A DNA stretch of 64,000 nt from positions 2,938,001 through 3,002,000 of the forward strand of contig NC_021184.1 in NCBI RefSeq assembly GCF_000233715.2, in the 5' to 3' direction. Made by a program: the position numbers and the translations under genes. The notes under the pieces are model-generated. The model was not told the origin of the DNA and made no database searches. It worked only from the letters and a program-made list of their open reading frames with translations. Below, piece by piece: positions 44,260-53,351 of the stretch (position 1 is its first letter; each line of letters opens with the position of its first letter). The DNA is from Desulfoscipio gibsoniae DSM 7213 (GTDB lineage Bacteria > Bacillota > Desulfotomaculia > Desulfotomaculales > Desulfallaceae).

Positions 44260-46586
44260 GGTTTCACATCCTCAGTTACACGCATCCGGTGGCTGTACAC
44301 ATTATATATCTCAAAATTGTTCCCTCGGGTAGAGTATTCCACCCAGTAGGTCACGCTGACCGACCGGTGATAGGCTAAAAAGCGGCCGGTGGCGGGGTTT
44401 ACCAGCTTGTTCCCAGTCTTTTCAGCCCGGTCGATAAGCCGGCGGATATCCTCCATGAGAATCAGGCGGTTCTCCATAAGTTCCATGACTCCTTCACTCA
44501 ATTCCAGTTCGAAGGCATTGAGCACGTTCTCTTTTTCCACTTCTTCCCCCCAGACCTCTCTCAATAATTTTTCCCTCAACTTTGCCCGGTTCTCCCGCCG
44601 CAAAGAGTACCCCGGCCCCCTCCTTTGGGCAAGATCGTCCGATCCCCCCCCGTAAATCAGGTCCAGAAGGTGCAGGGTCCGTTTGCCCCGAGAGGCAAGC
44701 CGGTCCCTGCACATGGCACAGTACGCCACATAGTCGGCTTCGCTCTCACCGGCCCGGCGATCCAGCACCTGCGCCCCCAGCTCCGGGTTGGCGAAGGACA
44801 TAAGGCCACCGAAACCGCAACACACGGCTTTTTCTTTGCTGTAAACCAGTTCTTCCACCCGGCAATCCAACTTTTCCAGGATGCGCCGCACGCTATTGTG
44901 TATTCCCTTCTCGTCCCTGGTGGCACAGGCGTCGTGAACGGCAACATTTCGCTGGCAGCGCTCACGAGGAACGTCCGGCAGGTCAAACTGGTCGTATAGT
45001 TCCCACAGGGATACTGTTTTAACCTCCGGCAAATGGTCCCGGAAAACCTGGTAACAACTGGAGCAGGCGAGGACGAGGCACGGTTTATCCATCTCTTCCC
45101 ACTGCCGGAGAATTTCCTGACACGCGGACGCGAACAGGACCTTTCGCCCCGCCCAGTCAGCGGGGGCGCCGCAGCAGCGGAGCATCAGGCCTACTCCTCC
45201 AGCAAGCTTTTGCCGCAGGAAATCGTAGACTTTTTCCACATAATCGGGGGACGAGGCGGAGAGCTGGCAGCCGGGAAAGAAGAGGAAGCGGCTCTCCGCC
45301 AAACCGGGTTCCCTCCTGGTCAGGGCAGATGATTCACTATTGCTGAACTCCATGTCTTGCAGGGCAAACTCGTGGACTGAGGGAGGCATCTTTCCCCGCT
45401 CGACCATACCTTCCCTGGCCGTTTTGCAAACCTCTCCCATATCGATATCACTGGGGCAGACCACCTTGCAGAGGCCACATAGGCTGCAGGAGTTAATCAT
45501 CTTATTGGCAAGATGCAATCCCTTCAAGATAGTAGTATTGTTATAAATTTCCCTGATATAGCGCTTCGGATAACCGCGATAGCTGCTCAAATACTCACAG
45601 GCCTTCACGCATTCCAAACACTGGCACTGCAGGCAGCGACCGGCCTCGCGAACCGCCTCGTGCCGGTCAAATCCCTGTCCGGGGTCGGACGCGGCTACAG
45701 CCGGAACCGGCACGATCCCCTCCGTGCCAGTGTAGAGTCGCGTTATAAAATGACCCTCCCTATCCCGTGAAGCGGTCAGGGAAACCTTTTGCAAATAGCG
45801 GTCTATAGAAATAGCAGCCCTGCGGCCATCTGAAACCGATCTGATCGGAGAGCTTCCCTTCCAAGCTGAGGTCATACTCCCACCGGCAAAAATCCCCTCC
45901 CTCCCGGTGGAAAAGGTGACAGGGTCAATGGAAACACGTCCCCGGCTGTCAATTCCCAACCCCAGGCTGTTAAGAAAGTTTACCCCGAGTCCGAGGTAAA
46001 CGGCGTTGAACTCAACCAGGAGCTCTGCCAGAGACACGTCCTTTCCGGCTGCAGTATTAAGTCTGACCCCGACACCCAGCTTTTTCAGGAGCGCTGTATC
46101 ATCAATGATGATCTGCCGCGGCAAAACATCCTCCGACATCTCCAATAAGCTTCCGCCAAGGCTTTCCCCAGCTTCAAAAAGCACGACCTCGTAGCCTTTC
46201 AGGGCCAGATCGTGTGCGGTTGTTAAGCCGCTTAAACCACCTCCCGCCACGGCGACACGGAAATCTTTCTTACGGGGAACCAGTTGCCTGGCGCTCGTGG
46301 CAGAGGCAAGCCGGACACAGGTTTTTTCCAGAGCGGCAATGGAGATTGGGCACCCGGTTTCGGCCAACCTGCAGGCGTCTTGGCAGGGGTGGTCACAGAT
46401 TCTTCCGATAATGCCGGGAAAGGGGACTGTTTTCCGGTATGTCTTGAGCGCCCCCTCAAAATTGCCTTTGGCCATGTCCGCCAGGAAGGCTTTCACGTCT
46501 ACATGAACGGGACAAGCTGCGGCACAGGCCGGGGGCTGCTCCTGAACGCACCGGTCCTCCAGTTCCCGCATCTTCTTCTGATCCAT
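44256..46586 (-). CDS. FAD/Fe-S oxidoreductase with heterodisulfide-reductase-like CCG domains
   Basis: The protein has 776 residues. The N-terminal part carries the cysteine pattern of GltD-like electron carriers (CAAACPVHVDVKAF, GRICDHPCQDAC). VAVAGGGLSGLTTAHDLALK near 110 binds FAD and GIFAGGSMTSAW is a second flavin motif. Two ferredoxin clusters follow (CLQCQCLECVKAC and CSLCGLCKVVCPSD). The C-terminal half has CCG domains (FFPGCQL, RCCGAPADW, CCGFGG). It probably passes electrons from the Mop aldehyde oxidoreductase to an anaerobic acceptor. Start at 46586 rather than 46622, since the first 12 codons add nothing to the family N-terminus. Confidence 0.87.
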   Translation of the reverse strand: MDQKKMRELEDRCVQEQPPACAAACPVHVDVKAFLADMAKGNFEGALKTYRKTVPFPGIIGRICDHPCQDACRLAETGCPISIAALEKTCVRLASATSARQLVPRKKDFRVAVAGGGLSGLTTAHDLALKGYEVVLFEAGESLGGSLLEMSEDVLPRQIIIDDTALLKKLGVGVRLNTAAGKDVSLAELLVEFNAVYLGLGVNFLNSLGLGIDSRGRVSIDPVTFSTGREGIFAGGSMTSAWKGSSPIRSVSDGRRAAISIDRYLQKVSLTASRDREGHFITRLYTGTEGIVPVPAVAASDPGQGFDRHEAVREAGRCLQCQCLECVKACEYLSSYRGYPKRYIREIYNNTTILKGLHLANKMINSCSLCGLCKVVCPSDIDMGEVCKTAREGMVERGKMPPSVHEFALQDMEFSNSESSALTRREPGLAESRFLFFPGCQLSASSPDYVEKVYDFLRQKLAGGVGLMLRCCGAPADWAGRKVLFASACQEILRQWEEMDKPCLVLACSSCYQVFRDHLPEVKTVSLWELYDQFDLPDVPRERCQRNVAVHDACATRDEKGIHNSVRRILEKLDCRVEELVYSKEKAVCCGFGGLMSFANPELGAQVLDRRAGESEADYVAYCAMCRDRLASRGKRTLHLLDLIYGGGSDDLAQRRGPGYSLRRENRAKLREKLLREVWGEEVEKENVLNAFELELSEGVMELMENRLILMEDIRRLIDRAEKTGNKLVNPATGRFLAYHRSVSVTYWVEYSTRGNNFEIYNVYSHRMRVTEDVKP

Positions 46587-46748
46587 TTTAATCCCACCAT
46601 TTCGATAAGTTGCTTTTAGCATCCGAAAAACTCTTTGGTCGAGTGACGACCTGTTAAGAAGGGAGCTATAACGAAACCGAAAGATTTCGCTTTCAGTTCG
46701 TTATAGAGGTTCCCTTTTCTCTCTAATAGAAAGAGATTTATACTTTTG

Positions 46749-49475
46749 CTATTTTCCACATTTGGACTGCAGTCCGGCGAGCACTTTTTCAGGCAAGGCC
46801 GGGAGTTGGCTAATGCGCACACCGCAAGCGTTATAGATCGCGTTTATGATCGCGACGTGGGGCGAAGTCAAGGGTACCTCGCCGGCGCCGGCAGCGCCGT
46901 GAGGCCCTAATATCCTTGGCGTTTCAAGGTACATCAGTTCAAGGGCGTCAGGAATATCTTTGATGTAGGGGAATCCGCATGCCACCATAGTGGTGTGTTT
47001 GTTTAAGTCTTCGAAGTTCTCGCTTAGGGCTAAGCCGATGCCTTGGGCAAGGCCGCCATACATCTGGCCGTCTACAACCAGTTTGTTGGCAATTTTACCG
47101 ACGTCGGCGGCCAGAGTCATTTTCACTACCTGAGTCTCACCTGTCTTCACATTCACTTCCACTTCCGCCAGGAACACGCCATACATGTAGTTTGGGAGGG
47201 GATTACCCTGGCCGTTCTCGTCACAGTTGGTGCATGGCGCGGCCCACTTGCCGACGTGCTTCAAGGGGATCCCTTCGGCAACCATTTCATCATAAGTCCG
47301 GTAAGATCCGTCCGCTTTCTTCATCGCTTCAACCAACAGGTCACAGCTGGCCTTGATGGCGTTGCCAACAATTACCTGGGAGCGGCTGCCTCCGGCCGGG
47401 CCACCGTCTGGAACCCGGGCAGTGTCATTCATGTTTAGTTTAATTTGCTCCGGCTTGATCCCTAACGGCCGTAAGGATTCATGGGCAGTGGCCAGGCAAC
47501 CCATATCAGCGCCCTGACCGGTTTCATGCCAGATAGTGCTGATTGTGACCCCCTCAGGGGTAAGTTCGGCCCAGGCTTCCGCACCGTCCGGGCCATCCAG
47601 GCCGCAGCCATAAATCCCGATACTAACGCCAACACCCCGCTTTTTATCATCAGTAGACTCTTTCTTTGCTCTTTCCAGGGCTTCCTTGTATTTTGGCCGA
47701 ATCATGTCGATCAGTTCAGGCAATACAAAGACATCGGGGGAACAGCCGCTGGGAGTGGTGTCGCCAGCGCGGTACACGTTTTTATAACGCAGTTCCAGCG
47801 GATCAACTCCCATTTTTTCAGCCAGCATATCCATCAGGGACTCGGAGGCAAAGAAACTCTGCGGGGAACCGAAAGACCGGAAAGGTGATCCCCAGGCATG
47901 ATTGGTGCAGACAGTCCTCCCGAGACCCCTGATGTTGGGAATGCCATAACCGGCGCCGATGAACTGCGCCCCTTTAAGCGTCAGGAGATCGCCAGCCTCG
48001 GAATAGGGACCGTGGTCGACCACCCACTGGCTCTCCATGGCCAAAATCTTGCCATCCTTGTCGGCACCATACTTGAGGTCGATGAAGAAGGGAGAACGCT
48101 TGCCGGTATAGGTGATCTGCTGGTAATAGCTGTAGTTTAGAAAAACAGGTTTTCCGGTAGCTAGAGCGGCGACACCCAAAAGCGCTTCAACAGTCGGGCT
48201 GAACTTGTATCCGAAATTCCCTCCTGAGGGGTTCTGCACCATCCGCAGCTTGGGCAGTTCAATGCCGATGCCCGCGGCTATCTGTGCCGCGTTAAAGTTG
48301 AGGGCGATACTCTTGGAATGAATAGCCAGGCGGTCTTCCTCATCGAAATAGGCTAAACCGACGTCGGGCTCGATGGGCAGGTGCGGCTGGCGCTGCAGAT
48401 AGAAGCTGCCTTCCACCACGTAATCGGCCTTTTCCATAATCGGGGCGGTATCTTCGCCCTTGGCGATTTTCTGCTCGAAATAGACGTTGGGGGTACCGGG
48501 ATGAATTTCAATGGCGTCATCGGCCATTGCGTCGATAGCGTTCATATAGGGCGGGAGCAATTCCAACTCCACTTTGACCTTTTCTACCGCAGCCTGGGCG
48601 TGTTCTTCAGTGTCCGCGCACACTATAGCGATGGTGTCACCGAACTGGAATACCTTGGTGTCGCAGAGAATGGGTCGATCCCATCCATCCCCTTTGTTGG
48701 TGGGAAAGGTAATCAGACCGGTAATACGGTTTTTTCCTTTCACGTCTTTATGGGTTAAAACTCTGTAAACACCGGGCATTTTTTCCGCTTCGGATGTGTC
48801 GATGAATAAAATATTTGCATGGGATACATTGGCCTGGACCAACTTGAGCTGCAGCGTGCCGGAGGGTAATTTCAATCCAAGATCAGCACCGTATTCGCCG
48901 GTGCCAGTAACTTTGGCGACAGCTGAAGGACGGGGGTATTTGCTGCCCCAGATCTTCCCGTCAGCCGGCAACTTGTAGGCCAGTTCTTCCATGGTGATTT
49001 CACCGCGTAGCACCCGCGCAGCATCCATCACGGCATCCACCAGAGGCTTGTACCCAGTGCAGCGGCAGGCGTTTCGGTGCTTTTGGAACCAGTCACGGAC
49101 ATCGTCCCGGGTAGGCTCCAGGTTTTGATCCAAAAGGCCCTTGGCCGAAACAATAAAGCCAGGGGAACAAAAACCGCACTGGGCGCCGCCGTGCACGGTC
49201 CAGGCTAACTGCAAAGCGTGCAGGTTGTCCGGAGTACCGATGCCTTCAATGGTAGTAATGACGGCCCCTTCTGGGACTCTCTTCATCTTGGTGACGCAGG
49301 AACGAACGACTTTTTCATTCATGATAACGGAGCAGGCGCCACACTGGCCATTGCAGCAGCCGATTTTTGTGCCTGTAAGTTTCAATTGCTTACGGATAAC
49401 GTCTGCTAAGGTGGCCTCCGGGTCGGTAACGAGTGTTTTAATTGCTCCATTAAGACTTACAACTTTTTTTATCAT
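46749..49475 (-). CDS. mop: Molybdenum aldehyde oxidoreductase, Mop type
   Basis: 908 residues, almost the same length as the Desulfovibrio gigas enzyme (907). Two N-terminal [2Fe-2S] clusters are seen: CCNGQCGACSV with RSC near residue 40-62, and GGAQCGFCSPG with NACRCTGYKP near 95-140. The molybdopterin part holds GFGxxP-like GYKFSPTVEAL, HETGQGADMG and, near residue 868, GAAGAGEVPLTSPH with the catalytic Glu. It hydroxylates aldehydes to acids without FAD. It is first in the operon with the FAD/Fe-S carrier and two small redox proteins. Activator repeats lie about 650 bp upstream. Confidence 0.95.
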   Translation of the reverse strand: MIKKVVSLNGAIKTLVTDPEATLADVIRKQLKLTGTKIGCCNGQCGACSVIMNEKVVRSCVTKMKRVPEGAVITTIEGIGTPDNLHALQLAWTVHGGAQCGFCSPGFIVSAKGLLDQNLEPTRDDVRDWFQKHRNACRCTGYKPLVDAVMDAARVLRGEITMEELAYKLPADGKIWGSKYPRPSAVAKVTGTGEYGADLGLKLPSGTLQLKLVQANVSHANILFIDTSEAEKMPGVYRVLTHKDVKGKNRITGLITFPTNKGDGWDRPILCDTKVFQFGDTIAIVCADTEEHAQAAVEKVKVELELLPPYMNAIDAMADDAIEIHPGTPNVYFEQKIAKGEDTAPIMEKADYVVEGSFYLQRQPHLPIEPDVGLAYFDEEDRLAIHSKSIALNFNAAQIAAGIGIELPKLRMVQNPSGGNFGYKFSPTVEALLGVAALATGKPVFLNYSYYQQITYTGKRSPFFIDLKYGADKDGKILAMESQWVVDHGPYSEAGDLLTLKGAQFIGAGYGIPNIRGLGRTVCTNHAWGSPFRSFGSPQSFFASESLMDMLAEKMGVDPLELRYKNVYRAGDTTPSGCSPDVFVLPELIDMIRPKYKEALERAKKESTDDKKRGVGVSIGIYGCGLDGPDGAEAWAELTPEGVTISTIWHETGQGADMGCLATAHESLRPLGIKPEQIKLNMNDTARVPDGGPAGGSRSQVIVGNAIKASCDLLVEAMKKADGSYRTYDEMVAEGIPLKHVGKWAAPCTNCDENGQGNPLPNYMYGVFLAEVEVNVKTGETQVVKMTLAADVGKIANKLVVDGQMYGGLAQGIGLALSENFEDLNKHTTMVACGFPYIKDIPDALELMYLETPRILGPHGAAGAGEVPLTSPHVAIINAIYNACGVRISQLPALPEKVLAGLQSKCGK

Positions 49476-50131
49476 TTTTTCTCTCCTTTTTTTATTTTTT
49501 TTTTATAACGGTCACGAATTCTTTCAATAAATTAGAGTTTTTAAACATTACTAGCTTTTCAGCCTATTCCTTGGGTTTGTACTTACTTTCTTAACAGTCT
49601 CACCTCCTATCTCAATACAAAATTGAATACTTCCTCCAGAGAAAGTTCGGCCAGGCCGTTATGTTTAATTAAGCATATAGCATGCACACATGGGCGCCAT
49701 CGCGACTTTATATGAGCAGGCATTAGATTTTATGTAGTTAGAACCACCACTGGAATTCTACCTGCCATACCATATGCTCAAGAAAACATAACGCCTACCA
49801 AAATTAAAAGCTGCTCTTCCGGAGATTATTTTGCAACCATTTGAATTGCCATGCAGGTATATGATTGGTCTTGCCGTATTCTTCAAGTTCGACATAGACG
49901 CCAATCTTTCGGAGCGGCATCAGAAAGTTTTATATTCTTTGAATTTCTAGTGCAATTCCTGTACCTAACTGCCTAGGTCCACGTGTAAGAGTTAACCATA
50001 AACACTGTAAGGATGCCCATCATCAATTGAATGGCATGGTAAAACGGGGTGACTTAAATGTACTGAAATTTAAATATAAATAGGATCGGACGAGCATCTG
50101 TCGATCTTAGTGTCATCTTTCTTGACTTAAC
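49476..50131. other. Mop upstream region
   Basis: No ORF. On the minus strand AGGTACAGGAATTGCA at 49951-49966 has the GG-N10-GC spacing of a sigma-54 promoter, with a weak -24 box. The next ~470 bp to the Mop start hold no other clear promoter. The activator repeats follow upstream at 50132-50179. Confidence 0.4.
49951..49966 (-). promoter_or_regulatory. Weak sigma-54 promoter candidate for the Mop operon
   Basis: AGGTACAGGAATTGCA has TTGCA at -12 and GG at -24 with correct spacing; the -24 box differs from TGGCAC at two positions. Distance to the repeats is about 165 bp, somewhat larger than in the other modules. Confidence 0.4.
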
Positions 50132-50179
50132 TTGAACAAACTGTTCAAAAACAAGGAACAATTTGTTCATTGTTTGTAG
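50132..50179. promoter_or_regulatory. Upstream activator sites, inverted module between Mop and the second AOR locus
   Basis: TTGAACAAACTGTTCAA is followed by AGGAACAATTTGTTCATTG. The conserved companion block (GGTAATATGGTGGCTATTAG to GGAAACTGACTTAC, 50179-50230) lies on the right side, so this module faces the plus strand, opposite to the other four. It abuts the decayed regulator gene. Confidence 0.7.
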
Positions 50180-50235
50180 TGGTAATATGGTGGCTATTAG
50201 GCTCGACGGAAACTGACTTACATTTTTTCACCGTA

Positions 50236-50465
50236 CAGACCGGATCTTTCCATGGCATTTACCCGATGCGTTAGTGGAATCTACAGGATCAAAAAACGAA
50301 AGCACAGGAGTGGAGCCAATTGCCTCATTTGGAAAGAAGTGCTTGGAAATCTTCAATTAGAAAGGATTATAATTGAGAAAGCCTTGCAAGACTGTCGTTA
50401 TAATTTAACGAAGACGACCAAACGGTTGGGGATCTCGCGGGGAATGTTATACAAAAACAATGTCA
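50236..50465 (+). pseudogene. 3' remnant of a second sigma-54 activator gene
   Basis: The plus strand reads DRIFPWHLPDALVESTGSKN and EPIASFGKKCLEIFN-stop. After a frame change it continues LQDCRYNLTKTTKRLGISRG. It matches the C-terminus of the activator at 22665-24647 (PDALVESTESKNESTS and TKTAKRLGISRGTLYKKM). The AAA+ domain is missing. Confidence 0.82.
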
Positions 50466-50486
50466 AATTACATAAAAGTAATAGTT

Positions 50487-50763
50487 AACATTGATGTTCC
50501 CCTAGCATTACTCTCTTTAATTGTCCCTGTTAAAGGGCTCTTTGCTCCTACAGACAAGCGACCGGTGTTAGGAGCCATTGTTCCAGTAAGCAATCCGGGG
50601 CGAAAACCAGCTTATTGTTTGGCCCAAGGGGATGACAGGTAGGTCTAACTTCATTTGCAACTATCATTGAAGTTAATGCCCTCCCCCCCAAGCCGACATA
50701 ATCTTGGGGTACCACTTCCTCTAATACACTCAAATCGGTCATGTTAATGCGTAAAATCTTCAT
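50487..50763 (-). pseudogene. AOR 5' fragment, second locus
   Basis: The first ~93 codons of the AOR gene are repeated here, almost identical to 27222 downwards in both coding and leader sequence. A single-base deletion (near 50597) shifts the frame after about 57 codons, and the gene ends abruptly at the fused regulator remnant. Near-identity means a recent duplication or gene conversion. Confidence 0.88.
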
Positions 50764-50807
50764 ACCAAAACCTCCCGTTATTAATATTTAAATTTATAAA
50801 TCTAGCG

Positions 50808-50975
50808 CACATAAAAAGGAGAAGACACACTTAATCAAGGTATCTCCTCCTTTGCACAATGGCAGGCATGAAAATTGCTCTTCATACCCTTTGTTTACAA
50901 GTCCCTGAGGGGATAAGTAAATCGGTGTAATTTTAGAAAAATTAAGCCATCTTTAATACTGGCTTGATTGTAGAA
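50808..50975 (-). ncRNA. Structured AOR leader, copy 3 (candidate Moco/Tuco-type riboswitch)
   Basis: Nearly identical to copy 2 over the first ~100 nt upstream of the AOR fragment (GGCAGGCATGAAAATTGC, TATCTCCTCCTTT). Substitutions are concentrated at the far side (ATAAGTAAATCGGTGTAAT), where the TCACTCCGA block is changed. Since the gene below it is dead, the leader is free to drift. Confidence 0.45.
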
Positions 50976-51077
50976 CCTGTTTCTGAATCATGAGCAGCTT
51001 GATTTGTTTTGGTCCATTCCACTTGCGCGGATTTCGATGCCTTGTAAGCCCGATCTACATCTTCTTTAGAAATATAT

Positions 51078-52175
51078 CTACTCCATTTTAATAATCGGCT
51101 TGATTGTTTTGCCAGTATGGGAGTCTTTCACGGCTTGATTGATATCTTCAAATTTATAGAATTTCACGAGCTTATCAAAGGGAAATCTTCCTTGCTTGTA
51201 CAGGTTAATAAGCTGCGGAATAAAGATGCGCTGAATACTGTCACCCTCTACTACACCAGTGATTGTTTTGTTAAATAGCAGCAAATCATTGGTATCAATT
51301 TTTTCATCAGTTCCAAGCGGCGGAGCACCGATCTGCACCACTTTCCCAAAGAACGTGAGCGAATCGACAGCCTGCCGCAAAATTCCCGGACGGCCTGCTG
51401 TTTCAGCAGCATAATTTACACCGCCGCCGGTAATGTTTTTGATTTCTTCCACAGGGTTAACCTTTATGGCATTTACTACATGCGTAGCTCCTAATTCCTT
51501 AGCTAACTCAAGCCGGTGATCATGCACATCTACAGCGACAATGATTCCACAGCCAATTGCATTTGCCGCCATAATGGCGCTCAACCCAACGGCTCCGGCA
51601 CCGAATACGGCAATGCTTGACCCGGCTTCCGGCTTTAGTCGATTTAGTACGGCACCGGCACCCGTTTGGATACCGCATCCAAGCGGTCCGAGTAACGCCA
51701 GGTCCACATCTTTATCAACCTTGAACACATTGCGCTCATTAGCGATAGCATAGGTTGCGAAAGACGATTGACCAAAAAAGTTCGATAGTTCTTGCTCGAG
51801 GCGGTGGTGACGCTTTGTTCCGTCTTCCATAATTCCGCAAAAATTTAACTCAAAAAATCTTTCGCAAACAAATGGATGACCGCTCAAACAAGAACGACAT
51901 TTTCCACAATATGCATACCCGAGAACGACATGATCTCCCGGTTGCACATAGGAGACGCCTTCTCCTACCTTCTCGACAACACCGGCTCCTTCATGGCCTA
52001 ATACTGCCGGCAGTGGCACTGGGTATTCCTGATCTCGTGCTACCATGTCTGTATGACAGATACCACAAGCTACGATACGGATAAGTACTTCTCCTCTTTT
52101 GGGCTCATCCAGTTGAATAGTTTCGATGTGAAAGTCTTCACCTTTTGAGCTTGTAACAGCAGCCCTAATTTCCAT
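51078..52175 (-). CDS. Zinc-dependent alcohol dehydrogenase (aryl-alcohol type)
   Basis: 365 residues. The catalytic zinc ligands are in CGICHTDMVARD (Cys, His) and GHEGAGVVEKVGEG; the structural zinc set is CGKCRSCLSGHPFVC. The NAD-binding turn GAGAVGLSAIMAANAIG is near residue 195 and ends in DVHDHR, whose Asp favours NAD. The sequence type (FCGIMEDGTKRHH, LGPLGCGIQTGAGAVLN) resembles benzyl or aryl alcohol dehydrogenases. It gives an aldehyde that AOR could oxidise. In the first locus the same gene is decayed. The sigma-54 promoter at 52507 should drive it. Confidence 0.92.
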   Translation of the reverse strand: MEIRAAVTSSKGEDFHIETIQLDEPKRGEVLIRIVACGICHTDMVARDQEYPVPLPAVLGHEGAGVVEKVGEGVSYVQPGDHVVLGYAYCGKCRSCLSGHPFVCERFFELNFCGIMEDGTKRHHRLEQELSNFFGQSSFATYAIANERNVFKVDKDVDLALLGPLGCGIQTGAGAVLNRLKPEAGSSIAVFGAGAVGLSAIMAANAIGCGIIVAVDVHDHRLELAKELGATHVVNAIKVNPVEEIKNITGGGVNYAAETAGRPGILRQAVDSLTFFGKVVQIGAPPLGTDEKIDTNDLLLFNKTITGVVEGDSIQRIFIPQLINLYKQGRFPFDKLVKFYKFEDINQAVKDSHTGKTIKPIIKME

Positions 52176-52506
52176 TATTTTCCCTCCCGTGATTTCGATC
52201 TCACTTTTAGATTCAATTGATACGACAAATCAAGCATTTGTCACTACATCTTCTTTTTTTACCTCCTTTTCAGATTGTCTCAACTTTTGGGCTCGATTCT
52301 TAAACTCCATAAGGTTACTGCTTTTTCTAAAAATTAAGTCTATTATGGACATAGATTATAGTCCCGGCATTGAATTGCTTCCGTTATCTCATCCGTATAC
52401 AAAACTTGCAACACTCCTCCATAGCAGCTAACCTACTTTAGCAACTTCGAAAGATACATTCGCATTATTACTTTTAGGAATAAATATTGACAACAATTTT
52501 AAATAA

Positions 52507-52521
52507 GCAATTTCTGTGCTA
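52507..52521 (-). promoter_or_regulatory. Sigma-54 promoter of the alcohol dehydrogenase
   Basis: The minus strand reads TAGCACAGAAATTGC: GCAC at -24 and TTGC at -12, differing from consensus at one G. Distance to the start codon is about 330 bp, to the activator repeats about 125 bp, the same geometry as in the first locus. Confidence 0.72.
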
Positions 52522-52644
52522 TATAACTTTCAATAATAATAATAATTTTATTAATACTCTCTAAAAATAGCGAAATAATAACGTTCTTGTGCGGTGAGAA
52601 AACGCAAGCCAGTTTCTGTCAAGCAAATAGCCACATATTGCCAC

Positions 52645-52690
52645 TGCAAACAATGAACAAATTGTTCATTGTTTTAAACAGTTTGATCAA
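52645..52690. promoter_or_regulatory. Upstream activator sites, alcohol dehydrogenase locus
   Basis: CAATGAACAAATTGTTCATTG is a perfect palindrome, followed by AAACAGTTTGATCAA. The block GTGAGAAAACGCAAGCCAG downstream is shared with the pdxS module. Confidence 0.75.
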
Positions 52691-52913
52691 ATTACGTCAA
52701 GATAGATGAAACCAAAATCGACAGAATATCCTATTAGCCTAATTAATATGTGAATTTCAGAATATTGAGGTCGTCTGTATAGAGTTATTAAAATCCATCA
52801 AGGGAAAGTTAGCTCATTCGAAGATAAACCCGTCCCTTGGATTGTGGCCTTGACAAGTTATAAATATCAAGAAAAGTTAAATGACGCAAAAATGTCAACC
52901 TAAATACTTACCG

Positions 52914-53156
52914 TTAGGTAGTTGGCATCGAAGTATGATAAAAAGTCAGCAACTTACCGCCGCCCAGGTCTAGAATTTCTCCATCCTCTGGAGTATGGAC
53001 CCGTTCTTTAGGAACAGGTAAAATATGACCGAAAAAATCATCATAATACTCTTTATAAACGGACCTGGTCACGGCGATAAGCCGGGACGGATCGATCAGG
53101 TGCATTGCTCCCTTGGGATAAACAAATACCTGAGCCGTCAGGAGTTCCTGTGCCAT
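52914..53156 (-). pseudogene. MBL-fold hydrolase fragment
   Basis: An 80-codon frame reads VFVYPKGAMHLIDPSRLIAV, GHILPVPKERVHTPEDGEIL and LGGGKLLTFYHT. It resembles the middle of an MBL-fold metallo-hydrolase of a family other than the UlaG-like protein nearby. The metal-binding HxHxDH motif is missing at both ends. It is most likely a remnant. Confidence 0.5.
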
Positions 53157-53351
53157 TCCGAATTTTCATTAATGTGACTGGCTATAGGAATTGTTCGATT
53201 AAACGGTGGTTTACTCTGCCCCTATAATGGGCCGTTACCGGCCAGCGCCTGAAGATGCTGGCTTTCACTTTGTTCAAGCCACAACGCCTTTGCCGTCCCC
53301 TAGAATGTGCGATTCCGCAACGAGCCATTTTACGAACACTAGGCCATATGG

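Noticed and set aside
47043-47438. Long open frames opposite the Mop, glutamate-synthase-like and dehydrogenase genes
   Set aside because: They are antisense shadows of GC-rich coding regions. The minus-strand frames carry all the family motifs.
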